This document shows positions 16,909 to 26,644 of a stretch of DNA of 64,000 bases, one piece after another. Every line of letters begins with the position of its first letter. Positions within the stretch are counted from its first letter, which is position 1. The notes under the pieces are model-generated. The model searched no databases and was not told the origin of the DNA. It saw nothing but the letters and a program-made list of their open reading frames with translations. The stretch spans positions 5,394,001 through 5,458,000 of the forward strand of contig NZ_CP027712.1 in NCBI RefSeq assembly GCF_003945765.1. Direction: 5' to 3'. Source of the DNA: Pseudomonas chlororaphis subsp. chlororaphis (GTDB lineage Bacteria > Pseudomonadota > Gammaproteobacteria > Pseudomonadales > Pseudomonadaceae). Position numbers and translations under genes: made by a program.

Positions 16909-17589
16909 TTACCTCTTGCGTAATACGTAGACTCGCCACATGGCGTAGAGCGGAAAAAAGTCCAGATGATCCTGAACGCGAAACCCGGCCTGCTTGAATT
17001 CTTCTTCAACCGTGGCAGCCGGTAACACAAAACGGTTCTGGTAACCTTCCTGCCCGGATTCCTCCTTGCGCCGCACTTCCATGCGCTTGCGTTTCCAGGC
17101 CTTGAAATTGCCGTCGACCCACAGTGAAACGATCACGCTGTCCCGGGTAACCCGCTGGAACTCCCGGAGCAGAGCCAGGCGATGAGACGACTCGCCAATG
17201 TGGTGCAGCAGGCGCATGCAGAAAATGCTGTCGACGGCGTTATCCGGCAAGTCGATGTCGAAGGCAGACGTCTGCAAGGGTTGTACCCGTTTCACCACGT
17301 CGGCCGGTTGCGCCACCGTGGCGATCTTCAACATCGCCGCGGAATTGTCCGCACCGATGATCACGCGGTTGGGTTTCTCCGCCAGCAACGGCCAGAAACG
17401 CCCGGCACCACAGGGCAGGTCAAGCACCAGCCCCGGCTCTCCGGCCATGGCCAGCGCCGCACGCGCCAACTGCTCGTCGCGCTTGTGGGACAGACGGCGA
17501 GCGACGCCATCCTGATGTTTGAGCAGATACTCCTGAGCGTGCTGTTCGTCGTACTTCTCGGAAAATTCCAGCTTGATCGGGGTCGCCAT
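16909..17589 (-). CDS. Class I SAM-dependent methyltransferase in the ColR unit
   Basis: Soluble methyltransferase of 226 residues. The SAM-binding motif I reads VLDLPCGAGRF (residues about 56-66), motif II acidic region IIGADNS, and the later DSIFCMRLLHHI matches motifs III-IV. ATG 17589 follows AGGAG; the short upstream extension has no support. It is the first gene of a unit with inaA and the 75-residue protein, convergent in layout with nothing and lying 189 bp downstream of colS. A ColR-like site lies in that gap. Homologues next to colRS in P. putida (ORF222) are under ColR control. The methyl acceptor is unknown. Confidence 0.85.
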   Translation of the reverse strand: MATPIKLEFSEKYDEQHAQEYLLKHQDGVARRLSHKRDEQLARAALAMAGEPGLVLDLPCGAGRFWPLLAEKPNRVIIGADNSAAMLKIATVAQPADVVKRVQPLQTSAFDIDLPDNAVDSIFCMRLLHHIGESSHRLALLREFQRVTRDSVIVSLWVDGNFKAWKRKRMEVRRKEESGQEGYQNRFVLPAATVEEEFKQAGFRVQDHLDFFPLYAMWRVYVLRKR

Positions 17590-17656
17590 CACACAGTCTC
17601 CTGAATCTGATGGCCCCACCTTAGGCAGCGGCTTGTCAGTGTCAGGTCATGTCTTT

Positions 17657-17672
17657 GTGAAAACTTCGTCCG
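17657..17672 (-). promoter_or_regulatory. ColR-like binding site upstream of the methyltransferase-inaA unit
   Basis: On the minus strand the 16-mer CGGACGAAGTTTTCAC fits the reported P. putida ColR pattern (YYNASNNYTTTTTCAC) at all but three constrained positions and keeps the TTTTCAC core. It lies about 70 bp before the gene start. Confidence 0.5.
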
Positions 17673-17778
17673 GTCCAGAGTGGAAATATTTCAGAGTTTT
17701 ACAGGCTCCCATAAGTGGCCTGGGGCCATCAACCGGGGAAATTCCCGTGATGACCCGCGCAGTAGTCATGGAGACCCA

Positions 17779-19059
17779 TCATGCCGTGCGGCGGTTCAAT
17801 TCGACATGAAACCGGCAGCCGTTGGGCTCCATGGTGCTGAGGCTGACGCTCCAGCCCTGGTCCTCGCAGATCCGCTGCACCAGCGACAGGCCCAGGCCCA
17901 GGCCCTCGCCGCGCTTCTCGTTGCCACGCACGAAGGGCTCGAACATCGCCTCGCGTTTCTCCTCGGGAATGCCCACACCGCTGTCCTCGACCACAAAGCC
18001 GCTCGGCTCAAGGCTCAAGCGAATGAAGCCGTGCTCGGTGTAATGCAAGGCATTGCGCAGCAGGTTGCCCATCACCGCGTGCAAAAAGGTGGCGTTATAG
18101 CGGGTGTCCAGCGGCTGGCCGGCGTCGAAGATCAGCTCCAGGCCCTTTTGCCGGATCGGTCCGCCCCACAGGCCCATCAGGTCTTCGGCCACCTGGCTCA
18201 AGGTCGCCTGGGGCGACATGCCGCCGTCTTCGCGCTGGGCACGGGCCAGCATCAGGAAGGTCTGGACCAGCTCGCGCATTTCGCCGCACGCTCGGGCGAT
18301 GCGCTCGACCTGGGCCCGACCACGCTGATCGATCGCCGGGTTTTCCAGCAACAGCTCGCAGGAACTGGCCAGCACCATCAGCGGCGTACGCAGTTCGTGG
18401 CTGACATCGCTGGTGAACAGGCGCTCGCGGTTCAGGGCCTGGCGCAAGCGCCCCAGGGTGGCATCGAAGGCCACTGCCAGCTCCCCCACTTCGTCGGCCG
18501 CGTAGTCCGGTGCCAATGGCGGCGCCAGCCCCAGCAACTGGTCGCGATGGCGCACCTGCCGCGCCAGCCTTACCACCGGCGCCATGACCCGACGCGCCAG
18601 CACCCAGCCGAGGAACACCGCCAAGGCCAGGCTCAGCACGAAGCCCACCAGCACCACCGCGAAGAGCACCCGTTCGCGCTCTTCGAAATCGCTCTGGTCC
18701 TGCAGCAGCACATAGCGTCGACCGTCGACCACTTCGACCATGGCGTGATACGACAGCTGTTCGCGGAAGACCTCATGAAAGCCCGGATCCAGATGCCGCA
18801 GATCCTTGGGCAGCTCGAAATCGCCGCGCCCTCCGCTGAAATAAAACAGCTGGTCCGGCTCGGGACGGTGGCTCCAGTCGGAAACGTTGTCCATCAACAG
18901 CAGACGCTGAAGGTCACCCCCCAGGCCCGCGGAAATCAGCTTCTCTTCCACCAGGTGCACCGTCGCCACGATACCCAGGGCGAAGGCTCCAGCGACCAGC
19001 GCGCTCATCAGCGCAAAGGCGATGATGATCCGCTGGGAAAGGCTTTGCTTAAACTCCAT
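17779..19059 (-). CDS. colS: Sensor histidine kinase ColS
   Basis: Inner-membrane sensor kinase of 426 residues for the ColR regulator; it responds to excess iron, zinc and some other metals and supports membrane integrity. Helix 1 is about 11-33 and helix 2 about 133-155. The periplasmic loop keeps the residues described for P. putida ColS metal sensing: H35, E38, H95, H105 and the ExxE motif E126-E129. Then HAMP, the phospho-acceptor H221 in SHELRTPL, and a HATPase domain with DSGVGIP and GLGLGLSL. ATG 19059 overlaps the colR end by 11 bp, so translation is coupled. The upstream extension in frame lies inside colR. Confidence 0.95.
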   Translation of the reverse strand: MEFKQSLSQRIIIAFALMSALVAGAFALGIVATVHLVEEKLISAGLGGDLQRLLLMDNVSDWSHRPEPDQLFYFSGGRGDFELPKDLRHLDPGFHEVFREQLSYHAMVEVVDGRRYVLLQDQSDFEERERVLFAVVLVGFVLSLALAVFLGWVLARRVMAPVVRLARQVRHRDQLLGLAPPLAPDYAADEVGELAVAFDATLGRLRQALNRERLFTSDVSHELRTPLMVLASSCELLLENPAIDQRGRAQVERIARACGEMRELVQTFLMLARAQREDGGMSPQATLSQVAEDLMGLWGGPIRQKGLELIFDAGQPLDTRYNATFLHAVMGNLLRNALHYTEHGFIRLSLEPSGFVVEDSGVGIPEEKREAMFEPFVRGNEKRGEGLGLGLSLVQRICEDQGWSVSLSTMEPNGCRFHVELNRRTA

Positions 19060-19732
19060 CACGACCCTCGGCCAGGCGGTAACCGACACCGTGCACGGTA
19101 TGCAGCAACGGTTTGCCGAACGGCTTGTCGATCACCTGGCGCAATTGGTGGACATGGCTGCGCAGGCTGTCGCTGTCCGGGCAGTCGTCGCCCCACAGCG
19201 CCTCTTCGAGAATTTCCCGGCGCAGCACATGGGGGCTCTTCTGCATCAGCACCGCCAGCAACTTGAGCCCCACCGGGTTGAGCTTGAGCAGGCGCCCTTC
19301 GCGGGTGACCTCCAGGGTGTCGAGGTCATAACTCAGGTCGCCGACCTGCAGGGCCCGGCGCCCGCCGCCCTGGGTCCGGCGCATGACCGCCTCGACCCGC
19401 GCGGCCAGCTCGGACAAGGCGAAGGGCTTGACCAGGTAATCGTCGGCCCCGGACTTGAAGCCCTGCAGGCGATCGTCCAGTTGATCACGGGCGGTGAGCA
19501 TGATCACCGGCGTATCGCGGCGGGCATCTTCGCGCAGGCGCTTGCACAGGGTGTAACCGTCGATACCCGGCAGCATGATGTCGAGCACGATCAGGTCGTA
19601 ATGTTCGGTGGCGGCCAGGTGCAGGCCCGACAGACCGTCCTGGGCGCAGTCCACGGTGTAGCCTTTAAGCCCCAGGTAGTCGGCCAGGTTGGCCAGAATA
19701 TCGCGGTTGTCTTCAACCAGTAGAATTCGCAT
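19049..19732 (-). CDS. colR: Response regulator ColR
   Basis: OmpR/PhoB-type response regulator of 227 residues. The receiver domain has the acidic pair E7-D8, phospho-acceptor D51 (VLDIMLPG) and K100-region KPF; the C-terminal winged helix contains LRREILEEALWG and the HTVHGVGYRL wing. ATG 19732 was preferred to GTG 19738 because GGAGAGAG lies too near the GTG. It precedes and overlaps colS. Known ColR targets are envelope-modifying genes, and both neighbouring units here (methyltransferase-inaA and the PAP2 gene) have ColR-box matches, so the locus looks like a self-contained regulator-plus-targets block. Confidence 0.95.
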   Translation of the reverse strand: MRILLVEDNRDILANLADYLGLKGYTVDCAQDGLSGLHLAATEHYDLIVLDIMLPGIDGYTLCKRLREDARRDTPVIMLTARDQLDDRLQGFKSGADDYLVKPFALSELAARVEAVMRRTQGGGRRALQVGDLSYDLDTLEVTREGRLLKLNPVGLKLLAVLMQKSPHVLRREILEEALWGDDCPDSDSLRSHVHQLRQVIDKPFGKPLLHTVHGVGYRLAEGRDGV

Positions 19733-19852
19733 GGGCACTCTCTCCGCACACAGTTACGGCCGTCTTGGCTCGCGCAGCTTAAGGCCAAGCGTGGCTGACG
19801 GCTAGGGTTGTTCAAGCCCCCGCGGCGAATGCCGTCGCAGGGTTCCAGGGCC

Positions 19853-19868
19853 TTGACGAGTTTTTCAC
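19853..19868 (+). promoter_or_regulatory. ColR box upstream of the PAP2 phosphatase gene
   Basis: TTGACGAGTTTTTCAC fits the reported ColR pattern YYNASNNYTTTTTCAC except at one position (G for Y). It is 84 bp before the PAP2 start and directly divergent from colR. A second TTCAC follows about 10 bases on. Confidence 0.65.
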
Positions 19869-19951
19869 CCAGGGTTCACACGCTGACGACAAGGGCCGCT
19901 CCAGACTCCGCGGGAACCCGCGACCGCAACGCTTCCCTCGAAGGACTTTCC

Positions 19952-20695
19952 ATGGCTTTGACCCTCGCCCGCCCCGCCTCCAGAGCGCTGAACTGGTGGA
20001 TCTGCCTGGGCATACCCGCCCTGGCTGCCGTCATCCTGCTGCTGCTTGAACTGACCACCCTGGACATGGACCTGGCCCGGTACTTTTATGACCCCGCCGC
20101 TGGCGGTTTCATCGGCGGCCATAGTTATTTCCTGGAAAATATCCTGCATGACCGGGCCAAGCAGCTGGTCATCGTCTTTTCAGTGCTGGCCATTGTCGGC
20201 TTCATCGGCGCCTTCTTCGTCCAGCGTCTCAAGCCGTTCAAGCGCGAGCTGGGTTGCCTGGTGCTGTCCCTGGGCCTGGCCACCGCCTTTGTCACCCCGG
20301 TCAAGGCGGTCACCGCCGTGCAGTGCCCGTGGAGTCTGAAAGAGTTCGGCGGCAAGGAAACCTACAGCGAACTGCTCAGCCCCCGGCCAGCGACCGACAA
20401 GCCTGGTCGCTGCTGGCCAGGCGGCCATGCCGCCACCGGTTTCACCCTGTTCGCGCTGTTTTTTGTCCTGCGTGATCGCCGCCCGCGCCTGGCGCGCAAG
20501 GCGCTGGTGTTCGCCTTTGCCCTCGGCACGGTGTTCTCGGTCGGGCGCATGCTGCAGGGCGCGCACTTCTTCTCCCACAACGTCTGGACCGCGATCTTCT
20601 GCTGGCTGATCTGCCTGGGGGCGTACTACTTCATTCTCTATCGACCGGCAGCCAAGGCCGAGCCGGTGATGGAGACGGAAGCGGTGAAGGCCTGA
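19952..20695 (+). CDS. PAP2-family membrane phosphatase
   Basis: Integral membrane phosphatase of 247 residues with about six helices, related to enzymes that dephosphorylate lipid A, undecaprenyl or phosphatidyl substrates. The central motif PGGHAATGF (PSGH-type) is present, and the last motif reads GRMLQGAHFFSH: the arginine and nucleophilic histidine are kept, but the aspartate four residues after the histidine is replaced by H. AAGGA lies before ATG 19952; the long upstream frame has no support. It is divergent from colR and carries a ColR box, in line with P. putida, where the PAP2 gene next to colR is a ColR target. Substrate unknown, probably an envelope lipid. Confidence 0.87.
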   Translation: MALTLARPASRALNWWICLGIPALAAVILLLLELTTLDMDLARYFYDPAAGGFIGGHSYFLENILHDRAKQLVIVFSVLAIVGFIGAFFVQRLKPFKRELGCLVLSLGLATAFVTPVKAVTAVQCPWSLKEFGGKETYSELLSPRPATDKPGRCWPGGHAATGFTLFALFFVLRDRRPRLARKALVFAFALGTVFSVGRMLQGAHFFSHNVWTAIFCWLICLGAYYFILYRPAAKAEPVMETEAVKA

Positions 20696-20702
20696 GGTCT
20701 TT

Positions 20703-20765
20703 TCGCGAGCGAGCCCTCCCTACAAAACCACGCACACCTGTAGGAGCACGCTTGCTCGCGGCGAT
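20703..20765. repeat. REP pair, TGTAGGAGC type
   Basis: Two imperfect inverted REP units: CGCGAGCGAGCCCTCCCTACA on the left and TGTAGGAGCACGCTTGCTCG on the right. This is a different REP family from the CCTGTAGCCGC one. A second copy of this type is at 53529-53617. Confidence 0.65.
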
Positions 20766-20790
20766 GGCCCAGGCAAAAACTCCCACCCAT

Positions 20791-20827
20791 AAAAAAGCCC
20801 CGCCGGCTTTCGCCGGCGGGGCTTTTT
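20791..20827 (-). terminator. Intrinsic terminator of groESL
   Basis: Eleven-bp GC stem GCCCCGCCGGC/GCCGGCGGGGC with A6 and T5 tails, 21 bp after the groEL stop on the minus strand. Confidence 0.92.
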
Positions 20828-20847
20828 CGTACAGGGGTAAGGCTGGC

Positions 20848-22503
<1,656 letters not shown>

Positions 22504-22540
22504 TTAAATACTTTGTAGTAACGGGAAAATGAGCGGGTAA

Positions 22541-22834
22541 TCAGCCTTCGATAACGGCGAGAATTTCGTTCTCAGCCATTACCAGCAGGTCTTCGCCGTC
22601 TACCTTCACAGTGTTGCTGCCGGAGTAAGGGCCGAACACAACCTTGTCACCCACTTTCACGGCCAGCGCACGTACTTCACCGTTTTCCAGAGCGCGGCCT
22701 GGACCTACAGCAAGAACTTCACCGGTGTTGGCTTTTTCAGCAGCCGAACCTGGCAGAACGATACCGCCAGCGGTTTTCTTCTCTTCTTCGCTGCGACGGA
22801 TAACGACGCGGTCATGCAGAGGACGAAGCTTCAT
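22541..22834 (-). CDS. groES: Co-chaperonin GroES (Cpn10)
   Basis: The 97-residue lid subunit that caps GroEL during protein folding. It starts [14 protein letters not shown] and contains the mobile-loop segment [15 protein letters not shown] (about 16-30) and the GEVLAVGPG beta strand, all typical. AGGAG precedes the ATG. First gene of the groESL operon, 49 bp upstream of groEL. Heat-shock control is expected through the sigma-32-like promoter at 22976-23006. Confidence 0.99.
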   Translation of the reverse strand: MKLRPLHDRVVIRRSEEEKKTAGGIVLPGSAAEKANTGEVLAVGPGRALENGEVRALAVKVGDKVVFGPYSGSNTVKVDGEDLLVMAENEILAVIEG

Positions 22835-22975
22835 TGTCGATCTCTCCTAATTATGGTTTTCAGCGGCCGGTGTCGTTACCGGCGGGTTAACAAATCCGGC
22901 GTGGCCGGTTGCGGCTCGACGAGCGAGACGCGGAAGTCTGTCTGGTGTCGCCACCAGAAACCTTGCGGTGACCGA

Positions 22976-23006
22976 TACATGTGGGCGCATATGCTTATTA
23001 CAAGGG
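22976..23006 (-). promoter_or_regulatory. Sigma-32-type heat-shock promoter of groESL
   Basis: Read on the minus strand, CCCTTGTAA (23006-22998) resembles the -35 element CCCTTGAAA and CCCACATGTA (22985-22976) resembles the -10 element CCCCATNTA, with a 12-base spacer. It lies about 140 bp before groES. Confidence 0.65.
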
Positions 23007-23048
23007 CTGCCCAGTGAATTTTTTTAGATTTTCAGTCGGGCAAAACGA

Positions 23049-23072
23049 ACACGGCACCCGAAGGTGCCGTGT
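23049..23072 (-). terminator. Stem-loop after fxsA
   Basis: Perfect 10-bp stem ACACGGCACC-CGAA-GGTGCCGTGT, 16 bp after the fxsA stop, followed on the minus strand by a short TTTT. It also separates fxsA from the groESL promoter region. Confidence 0.7.
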
Positions 23073-23087
23073 CGATCATTGAGAGAC

Positions 23088-23564
23088 TCAGGAATCGCGG
23101 TGCTCGAACTCGCCTTCGATCACATTCGGCTCACGCCCCAAAGGGCGCTGCGGCGCGGGTCCGCCACGGGCGGCCTGCATGTCGTCGGCAAAGGCACGCT
23201 GACGAATGGCCTGTTCTTCGGCACGCTGGCGCATCTTGTTGGCCAGCAGGCGACGGGTGATCGGCAACAGCATGAAGAGGCCGAATACGTCACTGATGAA
23301 GCCAGGCAGGATCAACAGGCCGCCCGCCAGGGCCAGCATCAGGCCTTCGAGCATGGTCTGGGCCGGCAGCTCGCCGCGGTTCAGGCTTTCACGGGCACGC
23401 AATGCCGTGGCCAGCCCCGCGACGCGCAGGACCAGCACACCCAGCATCGAGCCCAGGATGATCAGCAGCAGTGCCGGGAAAAACCCGATCGCACCGCTGA
23501 CTTTGACGAAGACGAACAGCTCTAGCACCGGGAACAGCAGAAAGAGCAACAGAAAAGGGCGCAT
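23088..23564 (-). CDS. fxsA: FxsA-family membrane protein
   Basis: Integral membrane protein of 158 residues from the FxsA family (in E. coli it relieves F-plasmid exclusion of phage T7; the cellular role is unclear). The N-terminal MRPFLLLFLLFPVLELF helix, the family segment GFFPALLLIILGSMLG and the LILPGFISDVFGL segment are present, followed by a charged cytosolic tail. ATG 23564 has GAGGAA about 9 bases upstream. Its place just upstream of groESL matches PAO1 (PA4387) and E. coli. Identification is firm, the function is not. Confidence 0.92.
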   Translation of the reverse strand: MRPFLLLFLLFPVLELFVFVKVSGAIGFFPALLLIILGSMLGVLVLRVAGLATALRARESLNRGELPAQTMLEGLMLALAGGLLILPGFISDVFGLFMLLPITRRLLANKMRQRAEEQAIRQRAFADDMQAARGGPAPQRPLGREPNVIEGEFEHRDS

Positions 23565-23630
23565 CAAATGGTTTCCTCTACGGAAGAATGCCTTCCAGTA
23601 GACCCTAGATGACGTCGGCAATTCGTGAAT

Positions 23631-24362
23631 TCAAGCCTCGGCCCCGGCATTTTTCGGCCATTGCTCGGCGTGAGCCAGAAAAACCAAGGCCTCGCGTACT
23701 TGTGTCGGCGTATTACAAGGGCTTGGGAACGGCAGCCAGTACACCCCCTGGCCGATCCGCAGGTGCATGCCTTCGGTATCGATGCCAGCCAGTTGCGCCG
23801 CAGCAGTTTTCGGCAGGCCGGCCAGGTCCACGTAATGGGCGATCGCCTTGGCGTGATCGCTGTTCATGTGCTCGACCATGCTCAGCTCGGCCTTGCCGGC
23901 GAACGGGTTGGCCAGCGTCACCTGGTCGATCCAGTGGATCGCGCCAAAGCCGCCGATGTAGCGATGACGTACCGGCTTGAGCCGCCAGAAATCGAAATCG
24001 TGGGCCTTGTGGTAGTTCTGCGACTCCGGGAAATAGCGGTAGTAACGTTCGGCCGCCGCCTCGATCGCCGCGGCGTCTTCGAGCTTTTCGGCTTCAGCCA
24101 GATAGGTCAGGCGCCCCACTGCCTGGACGTCCTCGGCTTCGCGCTCGCCCACCAGCAGCGAACACTTGGGATCCTTCTGCAGGTTATGGGTGTGCTGGGC
24201 AATGCGGCTGATCAGGATCAGCGGCTGCCCCTGCTCGTCCAGGCAATAGGGAACCACCGAGCCAAAGGGAAAACCCGGCATGGCCTTGGAGTGCGTCGAC
24301 AGCACGCCACGGTATTCCTTGAGCAGTAATTCTCGTGCATGCTTCGCAGCTTCAACGCTCAA
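23631..24362 (-). CDS. HugZ-like haem-utilisation / pyridoxamine-phosphate-oxidase-fold protein
   Basis: Soluble protein of 243 residues: an N-terminal FMN-binding split barrel of the pyridoxamine 5'-phosphate oxidase type (FGSVVPYCLDEQGQPLILIS, about 30-50) and a C-terminal DUF2470 domain with EHMNSDHAKAIAHY, as in HugZ/HutZ haem-degrading proteins. The start is TTG at 24362, 7 bases after AAGGAG; no ATG fits and the frame upstream is antisense to the next gene. PAO1 has a homologue at the same place (PA4388). Haem oxygenase activity is known for HugZ relatives but not shown by this sequence. Confidence 0.82.
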   Translation of the reverse strand: MSVEAAKHARELLLKEYRGVLSTHSKAMPGFPFGSVVPYCLDEQGQPLILISRIAQHTHNLQKDPKCSLLVGEREAEDVQAVGRLTYLAEAEKLEDAAAIEAAAERYYRYFPESQNYHKAHDFDFWRLKPVRHRYIGGFGAIHWIDQVTLANPFAGKAELSMVEHMNSDHAKAIAHYVDLAGLPKTAAAQLAGIDTEGMHLRIGQGVYWLPFPSPCNTPTQVREALVFLAHAEQWPKNAGAEA

Positions 24363-24525
24363 TTTATGACTCCTTATATAGAATCCGTCTAAAACGGACG
24401 GGCGTCTGGAGCAAAGTTCCAGCGACGCCATCGGGGCAATTCTCAATCTGCAGCCAGGCCATGCCCGACGCACAAGAGAGGCGCCTTGAAAGACACCACT
24501 CCAGTTCTGCTTTCGGAGCATGCGA

Positions 24526-25284
24526 ATGCAACTCAATGACAAAGTAATCATTATCACCGGCGGTTGCCAGGGTCTGGGCCGCTCCATGGCGGAGTATTTC
24601 GCCAGCAAAGGCGCCAGGCTGGCGCTGGTCGACCTGAACCAGGAAAAGCTCGACCAGGCCGTTGCCGCCTGCCAGGCCGCGGGAGTCGAAGCCCGCGCCT
24701 ACCTGTGCAACGTTGCCAATGAAGAGCAGGTGGAACACATGGTCGCCCAGGTCGCCGAAGACTTCGGCGCCATTCACGGCCTGATCAACAACGCCGGCAT
24801 CCTGCGCGACGGCCTGCTGCTCAAGGTCAAGGACGGCCAGATGAGCAAGATGAGCCTGGCCCAGTGGCAGTCGGTGATCGACGTCAACCTGACCGGCGTG
24901 TTCCTCTGCACCCGCGAAGTCGCGGCGAAGATGGTCGAGCTGAAAACCAGTGGCGCGATCATCAATATTTCCTCGATTTCCCGTGCCGGCAATATCGGCC
25001 AGACCAACTACTCCGCCGCCAAGGCCGGGGTCGCCGCGGCGACCGTGACCTGGGCCAAGGAGCTGGCGCGCTACGGCATTCGCGTGGCCGGCATCGCACC
25101 GGGCTTCATCGAAACCGAAATGACCCTGGGCATGAAACCCGAAGCCCTGGAGAAAATGACCTCCGGCATTCCGCTCAAGCGCATGGGCAAACCGGAAGAG
25201 ATCGCTCATTCGGCGGCCTACATCTTCGAGAACGACTATTACACCGGCCGGATCCTCGAGCTGGACGGCGGCCTGCGGATCTGA
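24526..25284 (+). CDS. Short-chain dehydrogenase (FabG-like)
   Basis: Classical SDR of 252 residues using NAD(P)H. Cofactor motif TGGCQGLG at 11-18, NNAG at 88-91, catalytic S150, Y162 and K166 (YSAAK), and a C-terminal LDGGLRI. FabG-type relatives reduce 3-oxoacyl thioesters, but the essential fabG normally lies in the fab cluster, so this is probably a paralogue with another substrate. ATG 24526 (7 bases after GGAG) was preferred to ATG 24520, which is one base from it. It diverges from the HugZ-like gene and converges on apbC with a shared terminator. Confidence 0.88.
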   Translation: MQLNDKVIIITGGCQGLGRSMAEYFASKGARLALVDLNQEKLDQAVAACQAAGVEARAYLCNVANEEQVEHMVAQVAEDFGAIHGLINNAGILRDGLLLKVKDGQMSKMSLAQWQSVIDVNLTGVFLCTREVAAKMVELKTSGAIINISSISRAGNIGQTNYSAAKAGVAAATVTWAKELARYGIRVAGIAPGFIETEMTLGMKPEALEKMTSGIPLKRMGKPEEIAHSAAYIFENDYYTGRILELDGGLRI

Positions 25285-25306
25285 AACCCGCCCATGAAAT
25301 GCTCAT

Positions 25307-25339
25307 AAAAAAGCCCGGTGCAGCGCACCGGGCTTTTTT
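25307..25339. terminator. Bidirectional terminator between the SDR gene and apbC
   Basis: GCCCGGTG-CAGCG-CACCGGGC stem with A6 and T6 tails between two convergent genes, so it can serve both strands. Confidence 0.92.
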
Positions 25340-25354
25340 GTTGGCCCAACCGGC

Positions 25355-26449
25355 TCAGTCGTCGCTGACGGTGATGTTCGGCATCGCCGGTGCCGCGGCT
25401 TCCTGCAGCACGATGCGCGCGCCGACATGGCGGGCCAGTTCCTGGTAGACCATGGCGATCTGGCTTTCCGGCTCGGCGATCACGGTCGGCTTGCCACCGT
25501 CGGCCTGCTCGCGAATCAGCATCGACAGCGGCAGCGAGGCCAGCAGCTCGACACCGTACTGGGTCGCCAGCTTCTCGCCACCGCCCTCGCCGAACAGATG
25601 CTCGGCATGGCCGCAATTGGAGCAGATATGCACGGCCATGTTTTCCACCACGCCCAGCACCGGGATGTTGACCTTGCGGAACATCTCCACGCCCTTGCGC
25701 GCGTCCAGCAACGCCAGGTCCTGCGGGGTGGTGACAATGACCGCGCCGGCCACCGGGACTTTCTGCGCCAGGGTCAGCTGGATATCGCCGGTGCCCGGCG
25801 GCATGTCGATCACCAGATAATCCAGGTCGCCCCAGGCGGTCTGGGTCACCAGTTGCAGCAGGGCGCCGGAGACCATCGGCCCGCGCCAGACCATCGGCGT
25901 GTTGTCGTCGGTCAGGAAGGCCATGGACATGACCTCGACACCGTGGGACTTGATCGGCACGAACCATTTCTGGTCCTTGACCTGCGGCCGGGTACCCTCG
26001 GCGATGCCGAACATGATGCCCTGGCTCGGGCCATAGATGTCGGCATCGAGAATCCCCACCTTGGCGCCTTCGCGGGCCAGGGCCAGGGCCAGGTTGGCCG
26101 CGGTGGTGGACTTGCCCACGCCGCCCTTGCCGGAGGCCACCGCCACCACGTTCTTGACGTTGGCCAGGCCCGGAATCTGCGCCTGGGCCTTGTGCGCGGC
26201 AATCACGCTGGTGACATTGACGCGAGCGATGACCACGCCGTCCATGTTTTCGATGGCCAGCTTCAGCAACTGGGCCCAGCCGCTCTTGAACAGACCGGCG
26301 GCATAACCGATCTCCAGTTCGACACGCACCTCGTCGCCCTGGATGTCGATGGAACGGACACAACCGGCGCTGACCGGGTCCTGGTTCAGGTAGGGGTCGG
26401 TGTATTGGCGAAGAACGGCTTCCACCGCTGCGCGATTGACGGCGCTCAT
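25355..26449 (-). CDS. apbC: Iron-sulfur cluster carrier ApbC (Mrp/NBP35 family)
   Basis: Cytosolic P-loop ATPase of 364 residues that carries [4Fe-4S] clusters to apoproteins. An N-terminal DUF59/MIP18 domain (about 1-90) is followed by the deviant Walker A GKGGVGKS at 107-114, the ATPase switch VIDMPPGTGD, and the C-terminal ICSNCG CxxC pair that holds the bridging cluster. ATG 26449 follows CGGAG. It is divergent from metG, the usual arrangement in gammaproteobacteria. Length and motifs are complete. Confidence 0.95.
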   Translation of the reverse strand: MSAVNRAAVEAVLRQYTDPYLNQDPVSAGCVRSIDIQGDEVRVELEIGYAAGLFKSGWAQLLKLAIENMDGVVIARVNVTSVIAAHKAQAQIPGLANVKNVVAVASGKGGVGKSTTAANLALALAREGAKVGILDADIYGPSQGIMFGIAEGTRPQVKDQKWFVPIKSHGVEVMSMAFLTDDNTPMVWRGPMVSGALLQLVTQTAWGDLDYLVIDMPPGTGDIQLTLAQKVPVAGAVIVTTPQDLALLDARKGVEMFRKVNIPVLGVVENMAVHICSNCGHAEHLFGEGGGEKLATQYGVELLASLPLSMLIREQADGGKPTVIAEPESQIAMVYQELARHVGARIVLQEAAAPAMPNITVSDD

Positions 26450-26644
26450 GGGCAACTCCGATAACAAGACGGGAAAATCAGGCGGCTATCCTACCTGTTC
26501 CGTGGCGTGCGCGGGATGCCAAAGCATCACATAGCACGCCCGCCGATGGCTACGACGGCCGTGGAAAACCGGGCTCACGGGGTGAAATATATTTCTCGGC
26601 GCTTTATAGTGGCCGACCTCCGTTTCATCAAGTAGCCGAGCCCC

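Noticed and set aside
24520..24525. ATG 24520 as start of the SDR gene
   Set aside because: Only one base after the GGAG site; ATG 24526 has proper spacing.
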